DNA of 21,543 nt, taken from contig CAZVWW010000029.1 of the NCBI GenBank assembly GCA_964631265.1, positions 1 through 21,543 of the forward strand. Reading direction: 5' to 3'. This stretch comes from CAZVWW01 sp964631265. GTDB lineage: Bacteria; Thermotogota; Thermotogae; MWEM01. The position numbers and the translations under genes are program-made. The notes beneath the pieces were generated by a model, which saw nothing but the letters and a program-made list of their open reading frames with translations, made no database searches and was not told the DNA's origin. Of the stretch, positions 1 through 8,485 are shown one piece after another (the first letter of the stretch is position 1; every line of letters begins with the position of its first letter).

Positions 1-1115
1 GTTTTTTCCTTGTTGTTTCTAACCTCTTTAACACCGGTTGAAAAAGAAAAGTTGCTGTCACCGACCGGTCCTTTCAGACCAACTTCCCAGTTTGAATCCC
101 GCTTGGTGATTTCATTGTCAACCCTTGTCTGATTGTTCCTCAACGAATAGAGGGCCTCAAAGCCAGAGTCCCACTTCTTTTTAATATCGAACTTCAGCTC
201 GTGAGACCGATCCTCAAAGGCCTCGCCGCTCTTTTGCAGCGCATAAAAATAGACTTCTGTTTTTCCGTCCGGCAGTGTAAATTTGTTCTCCGCCCCTATT
301 GTATTGCCTTTTTTATCGCCGTCACCAACTGTGTCAAAGAAGACCGACCCGATCTCATCGCCTTTTGAATAATAGTTGAATCTGAGATGGGTTTGAATAC
401 CGCCTTCGCCTGTGTATGTGAATGAGGATTCTACAGGCTGGGCCTTACGCTCAAGTGAGGCAAAGTAGACCGGATATGGCAGAAGGGGGATGTCATAAAC
501 GTACATCAGGAGATCGTAAGCGATGATCTCGTTGCTTTCTTTGACCACGATATAATTAGCCTGGAATCTGTAATGAGGCGGTACTCGATCGCAGGTTGTC
601 AGATAGCCTGCATGGGCTTCTGTGACACTTTTTTCATCAAAGATTTTACTACGGCTCTTGTCTGCCGCCATGACCAGGGGATTCTTTTTCCCTTTCTCGT
701 TTTTTGCAGAGTAGGTACCGCGAAGCTCATATAAAAAATAAGCCTCTTCCTTGACGTAAGCCTTTAAGGACTTTGCTGTGAACTCCTCTTTTTCCTTGTA
801 AAGTCTAACCGGTTCTTCATCGGATGATTCAGCAAGAAAATAATCGATGGTATCCTCGTTGATGAAGATTGCCGTAACCGTTGGGGCCTCAATCCTTAGA
901 TCCTCATAGTTGATAACCACATCGTGGCTGAAAATGACCTTTTTTTCATCTTTGACAAATTCGAAATTTCCCGCTTTGATATCCACAGCAACTTCGTCAG
1001 GTCCCGGTTCATAGGGATCTTTCTCCGGGATAGTTGTGTCCTGTGAAAAACCGGTGTTAATAGCTATTATCAATATAAAAAAAATAAACAGGGAATGGCA
1101 AATCCTTCTTTTCAT
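1..1115 (-). CDS. lptD: LptD/OstA-like outer-membrane LPS assembly protein, partial (C-terminus beyond window)
   Basis: About 371 N-terminal residues are visible; the frame runs off the left edge with no stop. The protein starts with a clear signal peptide: basic MKRR, a hydrophobic stretch to about residue 20, then a probable cleavage site near GFSQ. An OstA/LptA-like beta-jellyroll follows (about residues 40-150). The LptD-type transition comes next: TTCD followed by a HYRF segment, then a 'YDIPLLPYPVYF' stretch leading into alternating beta-barrel-like strands. In the family this protein forms the outer-membrane translocon that inserts lipopolysaccharide with LptE. The ATG at 1115 is preceded by AGGGGG at 5-base spacing. 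It is the last visible gene of the minus-strand block, 99 bases after the EF-G-like gene. A divergent LptD-family protein without an LPS role cannot be excluded from the N-terminal half alone. Confidence 0.8.
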   Translation of the reverse strand, partial: MKRRICHSLFIFFILIIAINTGFSQDTTIPEKDPYEPGPDEVAVDIKAGNFEFVKDEKKVIFSHDVVINYEDLRIEAPTVTAIFINEDTIDYFLAESSDEEPVRLYKEKEEFTAKSLKAYVKEEAYFLYELRGTYSAKNEKGKKNPLVMAADKSRSKIFDEKSVTEAHAGYLTTCDRVPPHYRFQANYIVVKESNEIIAYDLLMYVYDIPLLPYPVYFASLERKAQPVESSFTYTGEGGIQTHLRFNYYSKGDEIGSVFFDTVGDGDKKGNTIGAENKFTLPDGKTEVYFYALQKSGEAFEDRSHELKFDIKKKWDSGFEALYSLRNNQTRVDNEITKRDSNWEVGLKGPVGDSNFSFSTGVKEVRNNKEK

Positions 1116-1153
1116 AATTCCCCCTGGGTTAAGATATTACAACATATAGGCAG

Positions 1154-1173
1154 AGACGCACTATTGTGCGTCT
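1154..1173 (-). promoter_or_regulatory. perfect 8-bp hairpin between the EF-G-like gene and lptD
   Basis: AGACGCAC and GTGCGTCT flank a 4-base loop, giving a perfect stem in the 99-base gap. On the minus strand no U-run follows the stem (CTGCCTATATG), so it is not a textbook intrinsic terminator for the EF-G-like gene. On the plus strand a weak pyrimidine tail (TCTACCTTTT) follows. It may be an mRNA processing or stability element in the lptD leader, or a weak terminator. Confidence 0.5.
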
Positions 1174-1214
1174 TCTACCTTTTAAAAATGGGATGATTAA
1201 AACTGAAGGGTGGT

Positions 1215-3287
1215 TTAACTTTCCTCCTCCAGCTCTTTCTTTCTCTCCTCTATGATCTTTTCCTGAACATTTGACGGTACTTCAGCGTAACCACTCATCT
1301 TCATGGTGAAAAAGCCCTTACCACTTGTTATTGAGCTTAACTGATTGGAAAAATCCAGCATTTCCGCATAGGGGACCTGTGCCTTAACGATCTGATAACC
1401 CTTTGCCCCCTGATCCATTCCCATCGGGCGGCCTCGTCTGGACGTTATTTCTCCCATGACATCACCGGCATTTTCCTCCGGCACATGAACCTCAACATCC
1501 ATGATTGGTTCAAGCAGGACCGGTTTTGCAGACTGCATTCCCTTTTTGAATGCCTGTCTGGCGGCGATCTGGAATGCCATATCAGATGAATCCACGTCAT
1601 GATACGATCCGTCGTAGAGCTCGACCTGAAGATCAACTACCGGATAGGAGGCAAGAACGCCCTTTTTCATTGCCTCGACAACGCCTTTTTCAACTGAGGG
1701 GATGTAATTGTTGGGAACGGCTCCCCCGAATATCGATTCTTCAAAGTGAAAGCCCTCTCCCCTGTTTCTGGGGCTCAGTTTGATCTTGACATGACCGTAC
1801 TGCCCGTGGCCACCTGATTGTTTTTTGTGTTTATACTCTGTATCCGCTGTTGATTTGATGGTCTCACGGTAGGCGATCTTGGGTTTGCCGACCTCGACAT
1901 CAACTTTAAAGAGCTTTTTCAACTTTTCTATCATGACGTTGAGATGCGAAGAACCGAGTCCCGATATAATCGTGTCATTTGTCTCTGCGTCGTGTTCCCA
2001 GCTGAATGTGGGATCCGATTCGGTTAATCTTGAAAGTCCATTGGAGATCTTGTCGATATCCCCCTTGGATTTGGGATGAACTGATTTTGAAAGCATAGGT
2101 TCAGGATATTCCATTGCATCCACCATGAGTTTTCTGCCGGCGTTACAAAGGGTATCGCCTACGGCACTTTCTTTCAACTTCGGGATACTGATAATATCTC
2201 CGAGTTCTGCTGTTCCAACCTCTTCCTGTTCTTTTCCGGTAACGTGATAGATGTGTGAGGCCTTTTCGTTTGTCCCTTTGTTGGCATTGACAAAAGCATT
2301 CCCCGCTGAGATAGAACCCGAGAGTATCTTGACAAATGACTGTTTGCCGATAAACGGATCAACTGCTGCTTTAAAGATATAGCCAACAAACGGTGCATCC
2401 TTTTCAGGTTCGAGGGAATACTCTTTTTCACCCTCTACCATCTTCGTTTCAACGGCAGACCTTTCCATGGGGCTGGTTCCTGTTGATGTCAACAGTTCGA
2501 TCAGCATATCCGCCCCGATGACTTTTTCAGCCGAACCACACAACATTGGTACAATTTCACCGTTTTTATAGGCCTTTTTCATCGCTCTTGCGAGTGTGGG
2601 GCCGTCAATCTCCTCGCCTCCGAGGTATTTCTCCATTAATTCTTCATCTGTTTCAACAATATCCTCGATCAGAGCGGTTCTGAGCTCTTCAACTCTCTCG
2701 CTCATGCCGGCCGGAATATCCGTTTTTTCCTTTTTTCCGGAACCGTCTTTCGAATACTTGTAAGCACAGTTGTTCAGCAGGTCAACGATCCCCTCGAAGG
2801 AGTCTTCTTTTCCAATCGGGAGATACACAGGGGTGATGTTCTTATCAAATTGCTCGTTTAATTCGCTGAGCAATGCATCAAAGTCCGCCCGTTCCTTGTC
2901 CATATGATTGGCAAATACCATGAGGGGTTTATTCTGTTCCTCTGCCTGACGCCAGGTCCTCTCTGTCTGCACTTCAATCCCGGCTGATGCGTTGACAACC
3001 GAAACGACATTTTCACTTGCGAATATTCCCGAGATGACCTCACTGATGAAATCACCGAACCCGGGGGTGTCGATCGCAATGAACTCATAACCATCGCTTT
3101 CAAAAGTCCCCAAACCCACAGAAAGGGTTGTTCCCTTTTCCTTTTCCAGCGGGTCGTAGTTTAAAGTCTCCCCGATTTTATCGATCTTTCCGGAAACCTT
3201 TAACATTGCTTCTACCAAACTGCTCTTACCGGAACCGTTATGTCCAATAAAGGATACGGTTCTTCGTTTTTCTACCGGTATACCCAA
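1215..3287 (-). CDS. EF-G-like translational GTPase (EF-G paralogue, not the canonical fusA product)
   Basis: A full-length, five-domain EF-G-type protein of about 690 residues. It has the P-loop GHNGSGKS (about residues 15-22), a switch I region with EKGTTL, and G3 DTPGFGDF (about 73-80). Canonical EF-G has DTPGHVDF, so the catalytic histidine is replaced by phenylalanine. The G4 motif reads NHMD instead of NKMD. Domain IV carries the GGHGQYGHV loop, and domains IV-V are complete to the acidic C-terminus. These features fit the EF-G-like (EF-G-2) subfamily, whose cellular role is poorly defined. The longest frame opens at 3302 (TTG), but that codon overlaps the ribosome binding site. GGAGGTG at 3300-3294 points to the TTG at 3287 (protein begins MGIPVEKRR). 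It lies between the phosphodiester glycosidase gene and lptD. The family assignment is firm; the function is not. Confidence 0.9.
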   Translation of the reverse strand: MGIPVEKRRTVSFIGHNGSGKSSLVEAMLKVSGKIDKIGETLNYDPLEKEKGTTLSVGLGTFESDGYEFIAIDTPGFGDFISEVISGIFASENVVSVVNASAGIEVQTERTWRQAEEQNKPLMVFANHMDKERADFDALLSELNEQFDKNITPVYLPIGKEDSFEGIVDLLNNCAYKYSKDGSGKKEKTDIPAGMSERVEELRTALIEDIVETDEELMEKYLGGEEIDGPTLARAMKKAYKNGEIVPMLCGSAEKVIGADMLIELLTSTGTSPMERSAVETKMVEGEKEYSLEPEKDAPFVGYIFKAAVDPFIGKQSFVKILSGSISAGNAFVNANKGTNEKASHIYHVTGKEQEEVGTAELGDIISIPKLKESAVGDTLCNAGRKLMVDAMEYPEPMLSKSVHPKSKGDIDKISNGLSRLTESDPTFSWEHDAETNDTIISGLGSSHLNVMIEKLKKLFKVDVEVGKPKIAYRETIKSTADTEYKHKKQSGGHGQYGHVKIKLSPRNRGEGFHFEESIFGGAVPNNYIPSVEKGVVEAMKKGVLASYPVVDLQVELYDGSYHDVDSSDMAFQIAARQAFKKGMQSAKPVLLEPIMDVEVHVPEENAGDVMGEITSRRGRPMGMDQGAKGYQIVKAQVPYAEMLDFSNQLSSITSGKGFFTMKMSGYAEVPSNVQEKIIEERKKELEEES

Positions 3288-3293
3288 AACAAG

Positions 3294-3300
3294 CACCTCC
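3294..3300 (-). promoter_or_regulatory. ribosome binding site deciding the TTG start of the EF-G-like gene
   Basis: GGAGGTG sits 6 to 8 bases before the TTG at 3287, depending on which bases pair. The upstream TTG (3302) and GTG (3296) codons in the same frame overlap this site and so are unlikely starts. Confidence 0.65.
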
Positions 3301-3379
3301 AAATAATCTATTTTTTGTTAAATCCGGTCTATTTTAAGGGTATGGTATTTTAACAGACCTGATATGATGACCTCTGTTT

Positions 3380-5101
3380 CTATTTGTTCCTCTCAATGAT
3401 AATACCCACCGGGATATTGGGTTCTCCGCCCGAGGGATAGTTAACGACACGGTTGCCGATGACCATTGTTGATGATGAGCCCCCGTCAAAGCACATGGCA
3501 TCGGTAAACCCCTTCTTCAACAGGAAGTTTGCGAGTTCTTCATAAGTCAGACCGGAGCTCTCGGACTGGTATCCGTCAATCACCATCAGGACAATCCTGT
3601 CCGGAGAGAGGGCTAATACGGTTCTCGGGGTCTTGCCTGTGATGATCTTCTGACCGTAGGTTGATTTAATCCCTTCGAGGCCTTCAACAAGCTTTCCACC
3701 CATAATAATGGGGGGGCCGCCTTCGATGGCGTCTTCTATCTCATAGGGGAACCCGGGTATCTTCAGTTCAACATCCACCACATCCCCGTTCTTGATGAAC
3801 TTCGCAATATCGGCGGGAGAAAACATCACGACCATCCCCCCTTTTGGAACCCTGGGGGTATAGCTCTTTGATATGACCTGAGAGTCCGATATGACAACAT
3901 ATTCTCTGTTGGCCATCTGGGGAACCGTCTTACCGAATTTATCGGTGTAAACAATGACATCCCCGTTTTTACTGAATTTATTAATCCCCTTAACGAGGAA
4001 GAGCGAACCACCCAGTCTGATGTGAATCTCTGTATCGATTTCAAGGATATAATAACCGTTGTCTTTTGTCCGAACAAATAATGGCCTGGGATAATAAAAC
4101 GGTTCTGATTCTATCTCTCCACTCTTAATAAGAAGACCCACAGGCAGATTTGTTGTGGGATCGAAATAAGAGCCGTTTACGCCACCTATCGCCAGGTTTC
4201 TCCTGACCATGGTGCTCAGTTTTTCCCTTGTTCCGAGCCCGTTACGCGATATTTCAGGTGTCAGATGCACGTCTGCTTTTTCAGTGTCTATCTCTATATA
4301 GGAAACCCTCAACCTGGAATGACCGAATTTCTCTCTTTTACGATACCACTGAATACCGGGACTTAATACCTCAATCTCTTCAAGATACGGATCAACATGA
4401 GAAAAATAAATAGAGACCCGCTTATCCTCTTTCATAATTCGATAATCGACCGGTACGTTGAAATCCAGATTGAACTTCACAAAAAAGTCATCACTTCTTT
4501 CCAATATTAACCCTCTGATTAAGGAGTCGGAAGCATCAGCTGGAAATACAGTGATTTCAGCCTCTTTTCCTTTTGTGTTGACCTTTATGATGTCGTCTAC
4601 ACTGAAAAAAGAAGAGGAAAAATCCAGATGAACCGTTCTAAGGTTCATCACAGCGTTTTCCAGTTTGATTATATCTTCTTGTTTATAGGCGTAATACCGG
4701 TTCAACGATGTGATGCCGTCGCCCTTCATAAAATCGAATCCCAGGAAATCAAAGGCTGGTTCTGAGGCCAGGTACAATGTGTTCGATTCATTTATTACTG
4801 TGCCCTCAACCGGTGTCATAAAGTTTTTTAACAGTCCTCTGACCGGATCGATGACAAGTGTGTCACCTGTCGTCTCATTGATCAGATAGGCCTTTTTTGA
4901 ATCGGGAAATGAAGTTACTCCCGCGCCGAATTCCCGGAGTGATTCGACGGATATCATCAGTTTACCACTGTTCATTATGATGTCGGGCTCCCTGAATCTG
5001 ATGTAATTTGCATCCGGCTGTATATAATACAATTCCTGCGCTATGACAGCACAGGAAATAAACATTAAAATCCCCAGGACTATCTTTTTTAAGGTAATCA
5101 A
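3380..5101 (-). CDS. secreted phosphodiester glycosidase (NAGPA-domain) protein
   Basis: 573 residues, starting at a TTG with GGGGG about 10 bases upstream. Residues 1-21 form a signal peptide (MITLKK, a hydrophobic core, then VIAQ), so the protein is exported. Residues about 25-125 resemble the copper-amine-oxidase N-terminal-like fold often found on secreted proteins. Residues about 145-245 form a beta-rich AMIN-like region. The C-terminal half is a NAGPA/phosphodiester glycosidase domain: GGVNGSYFD, a TPRTVLAL segment, VIDGYQSESSGLT, FDGGSSSTM and a terminal IPVGIIIERN. Bacterial members are thought to cleave sugar phosphodiester linkages or uncover modified cell-surface glycans. The substrate here is unknown. 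It lies 48 bases downstream of the nucleoside phosphorylase and upstream of the EF-G-like gene. Its export and nearness to lptD suggest an envelope role, which is inference. Confidence 0.85.
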   Translation of the reverse strand: MITLKKIVLGILMFISCAVIAQELYYIQPDANYIRFREPDIIMNSGKLMISVESLREFGAGVTSFPDSKKAYLINETTGDTLVIDPVRGLLKNFMTPVEGTVINESNTLYLASEPAFDFLGFDFMKGDGITSLNRYYAYKQEDIIKLENAVMNLRTVHLDFSSSFFSVDDIIKVNTKGKEAEITVFPADASDSLIRGLILERSDDFFVKFNLDFNVPVDYRIMKEDKRVSIYFSHVDPYLEEIEVLSPGIQWYRKREKFGHSRLRVSYIEIDTEKADVHLTPEISRNGLGTREKLSTMVRRNLAIGGVNGSYFDPTTNLPVGLLIKSGEIESEPFYYPRPLFVRTKDNGYYILEIDTEIHIRLGGSLFLVKGINKFSKNGDVIVYTDKFGKTVPQMANREYVVISDSQVISKSYTPRVPKGGMVVMFSPADIAKFIKNGDVVDVELKIPGFPYEIEDAIEGGPPIIMGGKLVEGLEGIKSTYGQKIITGKTPRTVLALSPDRIVLMVIDGYQSESSGLTYEELANFLLKKGFTDAMCFDGGSSSTMVIGNRVVNYPSGGEPNIPVGIIIERNK

Positions 5102-5149
5102 AGTTATAGTACCCCCATATCCTTTTTAAAACCTCTTCATTTTATCATA

Positions 5150-6454
5150 TCACTTGATTATATCAAATATCAAATCTTTTTTGACCCATTTATCTGTTTG
5201 TTCTATCACAATGGCATCTTCGAGGATCTCCAGAGCTCTTTCCAATTTTTCCCCCGAATTGTAATAAATCGTCAGCAAACCTTCTCCCCGCTGAACTTTA
5301 TCCCCGATTTTCTTCTTAAAATCGAATCCCACGGCAAAATCCAGCTGGTCTCCTTTTTTTGCTCTGCCTGCGCCGAGCGTCATGGCGGCAACGCCGATCT
5401 TTTCAGTATCAAATCCTGTTATAATACCGCTTTTACCGGCTTTGTATTCATCCTGTCGTGTCTCTTTGATTAAAGTTGCCGGATGGTCAATAAATTCTGT
5501 GCTGCCCCCCTGTGCTGAAATAAATTCGCGAAACTTTTCTAATGCTGTGCCGGAGGAGAGTGAATCCTCTAGTCTTTTTTCAGCTTCCGTTTCATCAATA
5601 TCGAGTGCAAAGATAAGCATCTGTTTTCCCAGCTCAATACAGAGTTCTGTGAAATCACTCGGTCCCTGATTTTGAAGTGTTTCAAGCGCCTCGATGACCT
5701 CCAGTGCATTGCCGACTTTATTACCAAGGGGCTGATCCATATTCGTTATGACACCACATGCCTGATGTCCCGAACTGCCAGCGATCTCAACCATTGTCTT
5801 TGCAAGCTCTCTGGCTGATTCAAGGTCTTTCATAAATGCCCCGGATCCGACTTTGATGTCAAGAACGAACGCATCTGCACCTGAGGCCAGTTTTTTGCTC
5901 ATGATACTCGAAGCGATGAGTGAGAGTTCGTCAACTGTTGCGGTTACGTCTCTCAGGGCGTAGATCTTCTTATCAGCCGGAACGAGATTAGCCGTCTGAC
6001 CTGCTATGGCAACCCCGATATCATTGACTTGTTTGATCCATTCTTCATTTGACATAGAAGTCCTAAAACCCGGAATGGCTTCCAGTTTGTCAATTGTACC
6101 TCCTGTGTGGCCCAGCCCTCTGCCCGAGAGTTTAGCGACTTTTGCACCACAGGCGGCGACCATCGGGGCAAGCGACAGCGTTGTTTTATCCCCGACGCCC
6201 CCGGTGGAATGCTTGTCAACCTTTCTGCCCTTGATGGCATCAAGGTTGATGGTATCGCCGGAATAGCGCATACACTCGGTCAAACCCGCAGTCTCCCTGT
6301 GATTCAGGTGTCTGAAGTAAACGGCCATCAGGAAAGCTGCCATTTGATAGTCTGCAATGTCTCCTCTGACATATCCGTTGATCAAAAAACTGATTTCCTC
6401 ATTGTTCAGAACCTCTCCGTTCCTCTTCTTTAATATCAGATCATAGGCGCGCAT
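5150..6454 (-). CDS. pdp: pyrimidine-nucleoside phosphorylase
   Basis: 434 residues, the usual length of bacterial pyrimidine-nucleoside and thymidine phosphorylases. The enzyme splits uridine, thymidine or deoxyuridine with phosphate to give the base plus (deoxy)ribose 1-phosphate, in pyrimidine salvage. The family signature is intact: KHSTGGVGDK (81-90, phosphate site), then GRGLGHTGGT (111-120) and DKLEAIPGF (122-130). The C-terminal PYNP domain includes the glycine-rich GAGRAKKGD. The ATG at 6454 has GAGGTG at 7-base spacing, and that site lies inside the end of rnhB. The two genes overlap by 14 bases, so translation is probably coupled. Substrate range (uridine plus thymidine versus thymidine only, deoA-type) cannot be read reliably from sequence; the length and sequence are closer to the Firmicutes Pdp type. 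Confidence 0.95.
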   Translation of the reverse strand: MRAYDLILKKRNGEVLNNEEISFLINGYVRGDIADYQMAAFLMAVYFRHLNHRETAGLTECMRYSGDTINLDAIKGRKVDKHSTGGVGDKTTLSLAPMVAACGAKVAKLSGRGLGHTGGTIDKLEAIPGFRTSMSNEEWIKQVNDIGVAIAGQTANLVPADKKIYALRDVTATVDELSLIASSIMSKKLASGADAFVLDIKVGSGAFMKDLESARELAKTMVEIAGSSGHQACGVITNMDQPLGNKVGNALEVIEALETLQNQGPSDFTELCIELGKQMLIFALDIDETEAEKRLEDSLSSGTALEKFREFISAQGGSTEFIDHPATLIKETRQDEYKAGKSGIITGFDTEKIGVAAMTLGAGRAKKGDQLDFAVGFDFKKKIGDKVQRGEGLLTIYYNSGEKLERALEILEDAIVIEQTDKWVKKDLIFDIIK

Positions 6455-7193
6455 TATTATTCACCTCATTTAGTTGTTTTCTTTTTTCCAGGATTCTCAT
6501 CATTCTAATATCATCTATGATGTCTTCATTATGCCATTCTTCAAGCAATCTTTCATCTATGGATTCGGAAACAGGGCTGAAAGTGAGTCGGTGAAAAGGC
6601 AGCGGTCCGTTTCTCTTAATGGCTTCCCGGTGTTCTTTCGTACCATAACCCTTATGTCTTTCAAAACCGTATTCTCTGAACCTTTCCCCGGCCTTTATCA
6701 GCAGTCTGTCTCTGTAGACTTTGGCGATATTGGATGCAAGGGATATTCTGATTGATTTTGAATCCCCTTTGATCGTTTGAATATTGGGAAAGGCCAGTTT
6801 AAGGGACTTACCGTCAACAATGGCCATGGAAAACGGGATATTCAGCTGTTCAACGGCTCTCTGCATAGCCATGGCGGTCGCATTCAGGATATTACAGCGA
6901 TCAATATCCGCCTGGCTCGCTAAACCAATGCCAAAAGAGATGGAAGTCTCTTGAATGAAATCGAAAACCGTCTCTCTCTTTTTACGGGACAGTTTTTTAC
7001 TGTCATCCAAAAACGGTAAATCGTCCATGATTTGATCCTCGACCGTTTTTCCATTCAGTGTTCTGCTGTCCGCCGGGTCAAGAAAGACTGCTGCTGCGAC
7101 GACCGGTCCGGCCAGCGGGCCTCTTCCGGCCTCATCGATTCCAATAATCGTGTCGTAACGGTTGATCAGATCTCTGTCAAATAAGCCATCCAT
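6441..7193 (-). CDS. rnhB: ribonuclease HII
   Basis: 250 residues. RNase HII removes ribonucleotides from DNA and RNA primers from RNA-DNA hybrids in the cytoplasm. The catalytic acidic set is visible: D20-E21 in GIDEAGRGPLAGP, D127 in AIVDGK, and D144 in IKGDSKS, followed by the conserved SLASNIAKVYRD segment. The lysine/glycine-rich RHKGYGTKEH segment is typical of the C-terminal part. The protein is slightly longer than E. coli RnhB because of an insertion around residues 42-60 and a charged tail. The ATG at 7193 follows GGGTG and a run of seven T. The start lies inside the end of ecfT (17-base overlap), and the tail overlaps the phosphorylase start by 14 bases. Co-expression with dnaN three genes upstream fits a replication-repair role. 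Confidence 0.96.
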   Translation of the reverse strand: MDGLFDRDLINRYDTIIGIDEAGRGPLAGPVVAAAVFLDPADSRTLNGKTVEDQIMDDLPFLDDSKKLSRKKRETVFDFIQETSISFGIGLASQADIDRCNILNATAMAMQRAVEQLNIPFSMAIVDGKSLKLAFPNIQTIKGDSKSIRISLASNIAKVYRDRLLIKAGERFREYGFERHKGYGTKEHREAIKRNGPLPFHRLTFSPVSESIDERLLEEWHNEDIIDDIRMMRILEKRKQLNEVNNNARL

Positions 7194-8013
7194 AAAAAAA
7201 CACCCTGTCCATGAATAATAACAGAATCAGAGCGGAAAAAAAAGAAAGCAGGTAGATCAAATCCCGAATACCCAGTCTGAGTCTGTTGTATTTAATTCTC
7301 AACGGTTTTCCCCGCTCATCCATATAGCCTCTGTAACATCTCACATCCATTGCCAGAGCAAGTTCATCAGCCCGTTTAAAAGTGCTTACAAGCAACGGAA
7401 TGATGATCGGTAAAAAAGATTTGATCCGTCTGATCAACCCGCCGCTATCAAATCTGGTGCCTCTCGATTTTTGAGCTTTAATGATCTCATTGACTTCCAT
7501 TGAGATCACCGGAATAAACCTGATGGCAATTGTCATGATCATGGCAATCTCATGAGCTGTTTCCGGTGGAATAAAGATGAATCGTAACAGACTCTCGACG
7601 GCATCTGCTATCTTGAGCGGCGAGGTTGTTGACGTAAAAACCAGAGACAGAACAATGAGCAACAATAAACGGCTTGATACCTTAATTGAGTTGAACATTC
7701 CAATATCTGTGATCGTTATCGGTCCCATTGAAAAAAGGATCTTACCGGTTCCACCGAACATCTGAAAGATGAACGCCAATAAGAGGAGTATCCATATACT
7801 TTTCAATGATCTCAGTAGCAAAACAACACCGATCCTTGAGAGCATAAACAAAACGGCAATCAATACTGCAAAAAGGGCGATTGAGCATAATGTCTGGAGT
7901 AGGAACAGGATGATTATACCGGCCAGGGTTGTAACGATCTTGATCCTCGGGTCTATCGTGTGTGTCGGTGATTCGACCGGTACATATCGACCGAGGACAA
8001 ACTCAAGGTTCAT
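7177..8013 (-). CDS. ecfT: energy-coupling factor (ECF) transporter transmembrane T component
   Basis: 278 residues from the ATG at 8013, which has GGAG at 7-base spacing. The open frame extends upstream to 8139, but that part lies inside ispF and looks non-native (arginine-rich, no homology), so I use the internal ATG. The protein begins near VLGRYVPVESPTHTIDPRIK, the usual EcfT N-terminus. It has several hydrophobic membrane segments and carries the two cytoplasmic coupling motifs: SRG (in AQKSRGTRF) and YRG (in MDVRCYRGY). In the family EcfT couples the EcfA ATPases to vitamin- or metal-binding S components. No ecfA or S-component gene is visible in this window, so partners must be encoded elsewhere. 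It overlaps ispF by 11 bases and rnhB by 17. Confidence 0.92.
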   Translation of the reverse strand: MNLEFVLGRYVPVESPTHTIDPRIKIVTTLAGIIILFLLQTLCSIALFAVLIAVLFMLSRIGVVLLLRSLKSIWILLLLAFIFQMFGGTGKILFSMGPITITDIGMFNSIKVSSRLLLLIVLSLVFTSTTSPLKIADAVESLLRFIFIPPETAHEIAMIMTIAIRFIPVISMEVNEIIKAQKSRGTRFDSGGLIRRIKSFLPIIIPLLVSTFKRADELALAMDVRCYRGYMDERGKPLRIKYNRLRLGIRDLIYLLSFFSALILLLFMDRVFFYGWLI

Positions 8014-8485
8014 GACTTTGCTCCAGAAGGACAATTGCCTGTGCGCTGATACCCTTACCCTCACCCTCAAACCCGAGATGATCAGTTGTGGTTGCCTTAA
8101 CACTAACCGACTCGACCGGTACACAGAGCGTTTTGGCAATCTTCACGCACATGGGATGAATATAGCGGCTCAAACGGGGACGCTGTGCCACTATTGTTGA
8201 ATCAATATTGATGATCCGGTGGCGGTTATTGGAGACCATCTCTCCGACGCTTTTCAGCAGAAGGACGCTCGAGATATCCTTGTACTGCTCATCACTGCTT
8301 GGGAAGATCGTCCCGATATCGCCGAGATTCAAAGCACCGAGTAGCGCATCGATGATGGCGTGGATCAATACATCCGCATCAGAATGTCCGAGTAACCCCA
8401 TTTTAAAAGGAATCTCAATTCCACCGAGGACAAGGGGCCTGTCTATTATGAATTGATGGGCATCATATCCTGTTCCGATTCTCAT
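8003..8485 (-). CDS. ispF: 2-C-methyl-D-erythritol 2,4-cyclodiphosphate synthase
   Basis: 160 residues, full length. IspF makes the cyclic diphosphate intermediate of the MEP (non-mevalonate) isoprenoid pathway. This pathway also supplies undecaprenyl phosphate, the lipid carrier used by MraY. The metal site is intact: D8 and H10 in GYDAHQF, and H42 in DVLIHAI. GHSDAD, LGDIG, FPSSDEQY and the terminal KATTTDHLGFEGEGKG (CDP/phosphate contacts) are all present. The ATG overlaps the dnaN stop as ATGA, and the 3' end overlaps ecfT by 11 bases, both signs of coupled translation. The presence of ispF indicates that the organism uses the MEP route. ispD is not in the window. Confidence 0.97.
   Translation of the reverse strand: MRIGTGYDAHQFIIDRPLVLGGIEIPFKMGLLGHSDADVLIHAIIDALLGALNLGDIGTIFPSSDEQYKDISSVLLLKSVGEMVSNNRHRIINIDSTIVAQRPRLSRYIHPMCVKIAKTLCVPVESVSVKATTTDHLGFEGEGKGISAQAIVLLEQSHEP

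Noticed and set aside
1154..1173. Intrinsic terminator of the EF-G-like gene
   Set aside because: The stem is perfect, but no U-run follows on the minus strand.
8014..8139. 42-residue N-terminal extension of EcfT
   Set aside because: It lies fully inside ispF, is arginine-rich and unlike EcfT; ATG 8013 has a good ribosome binding site and gives the normal EcfT start.
7769..8200. 143-codon plus-strand open frame over ecfT and ispF
   Set aside because: It lies opposite two well-supported overlapping genes and its translation shows no family motif.
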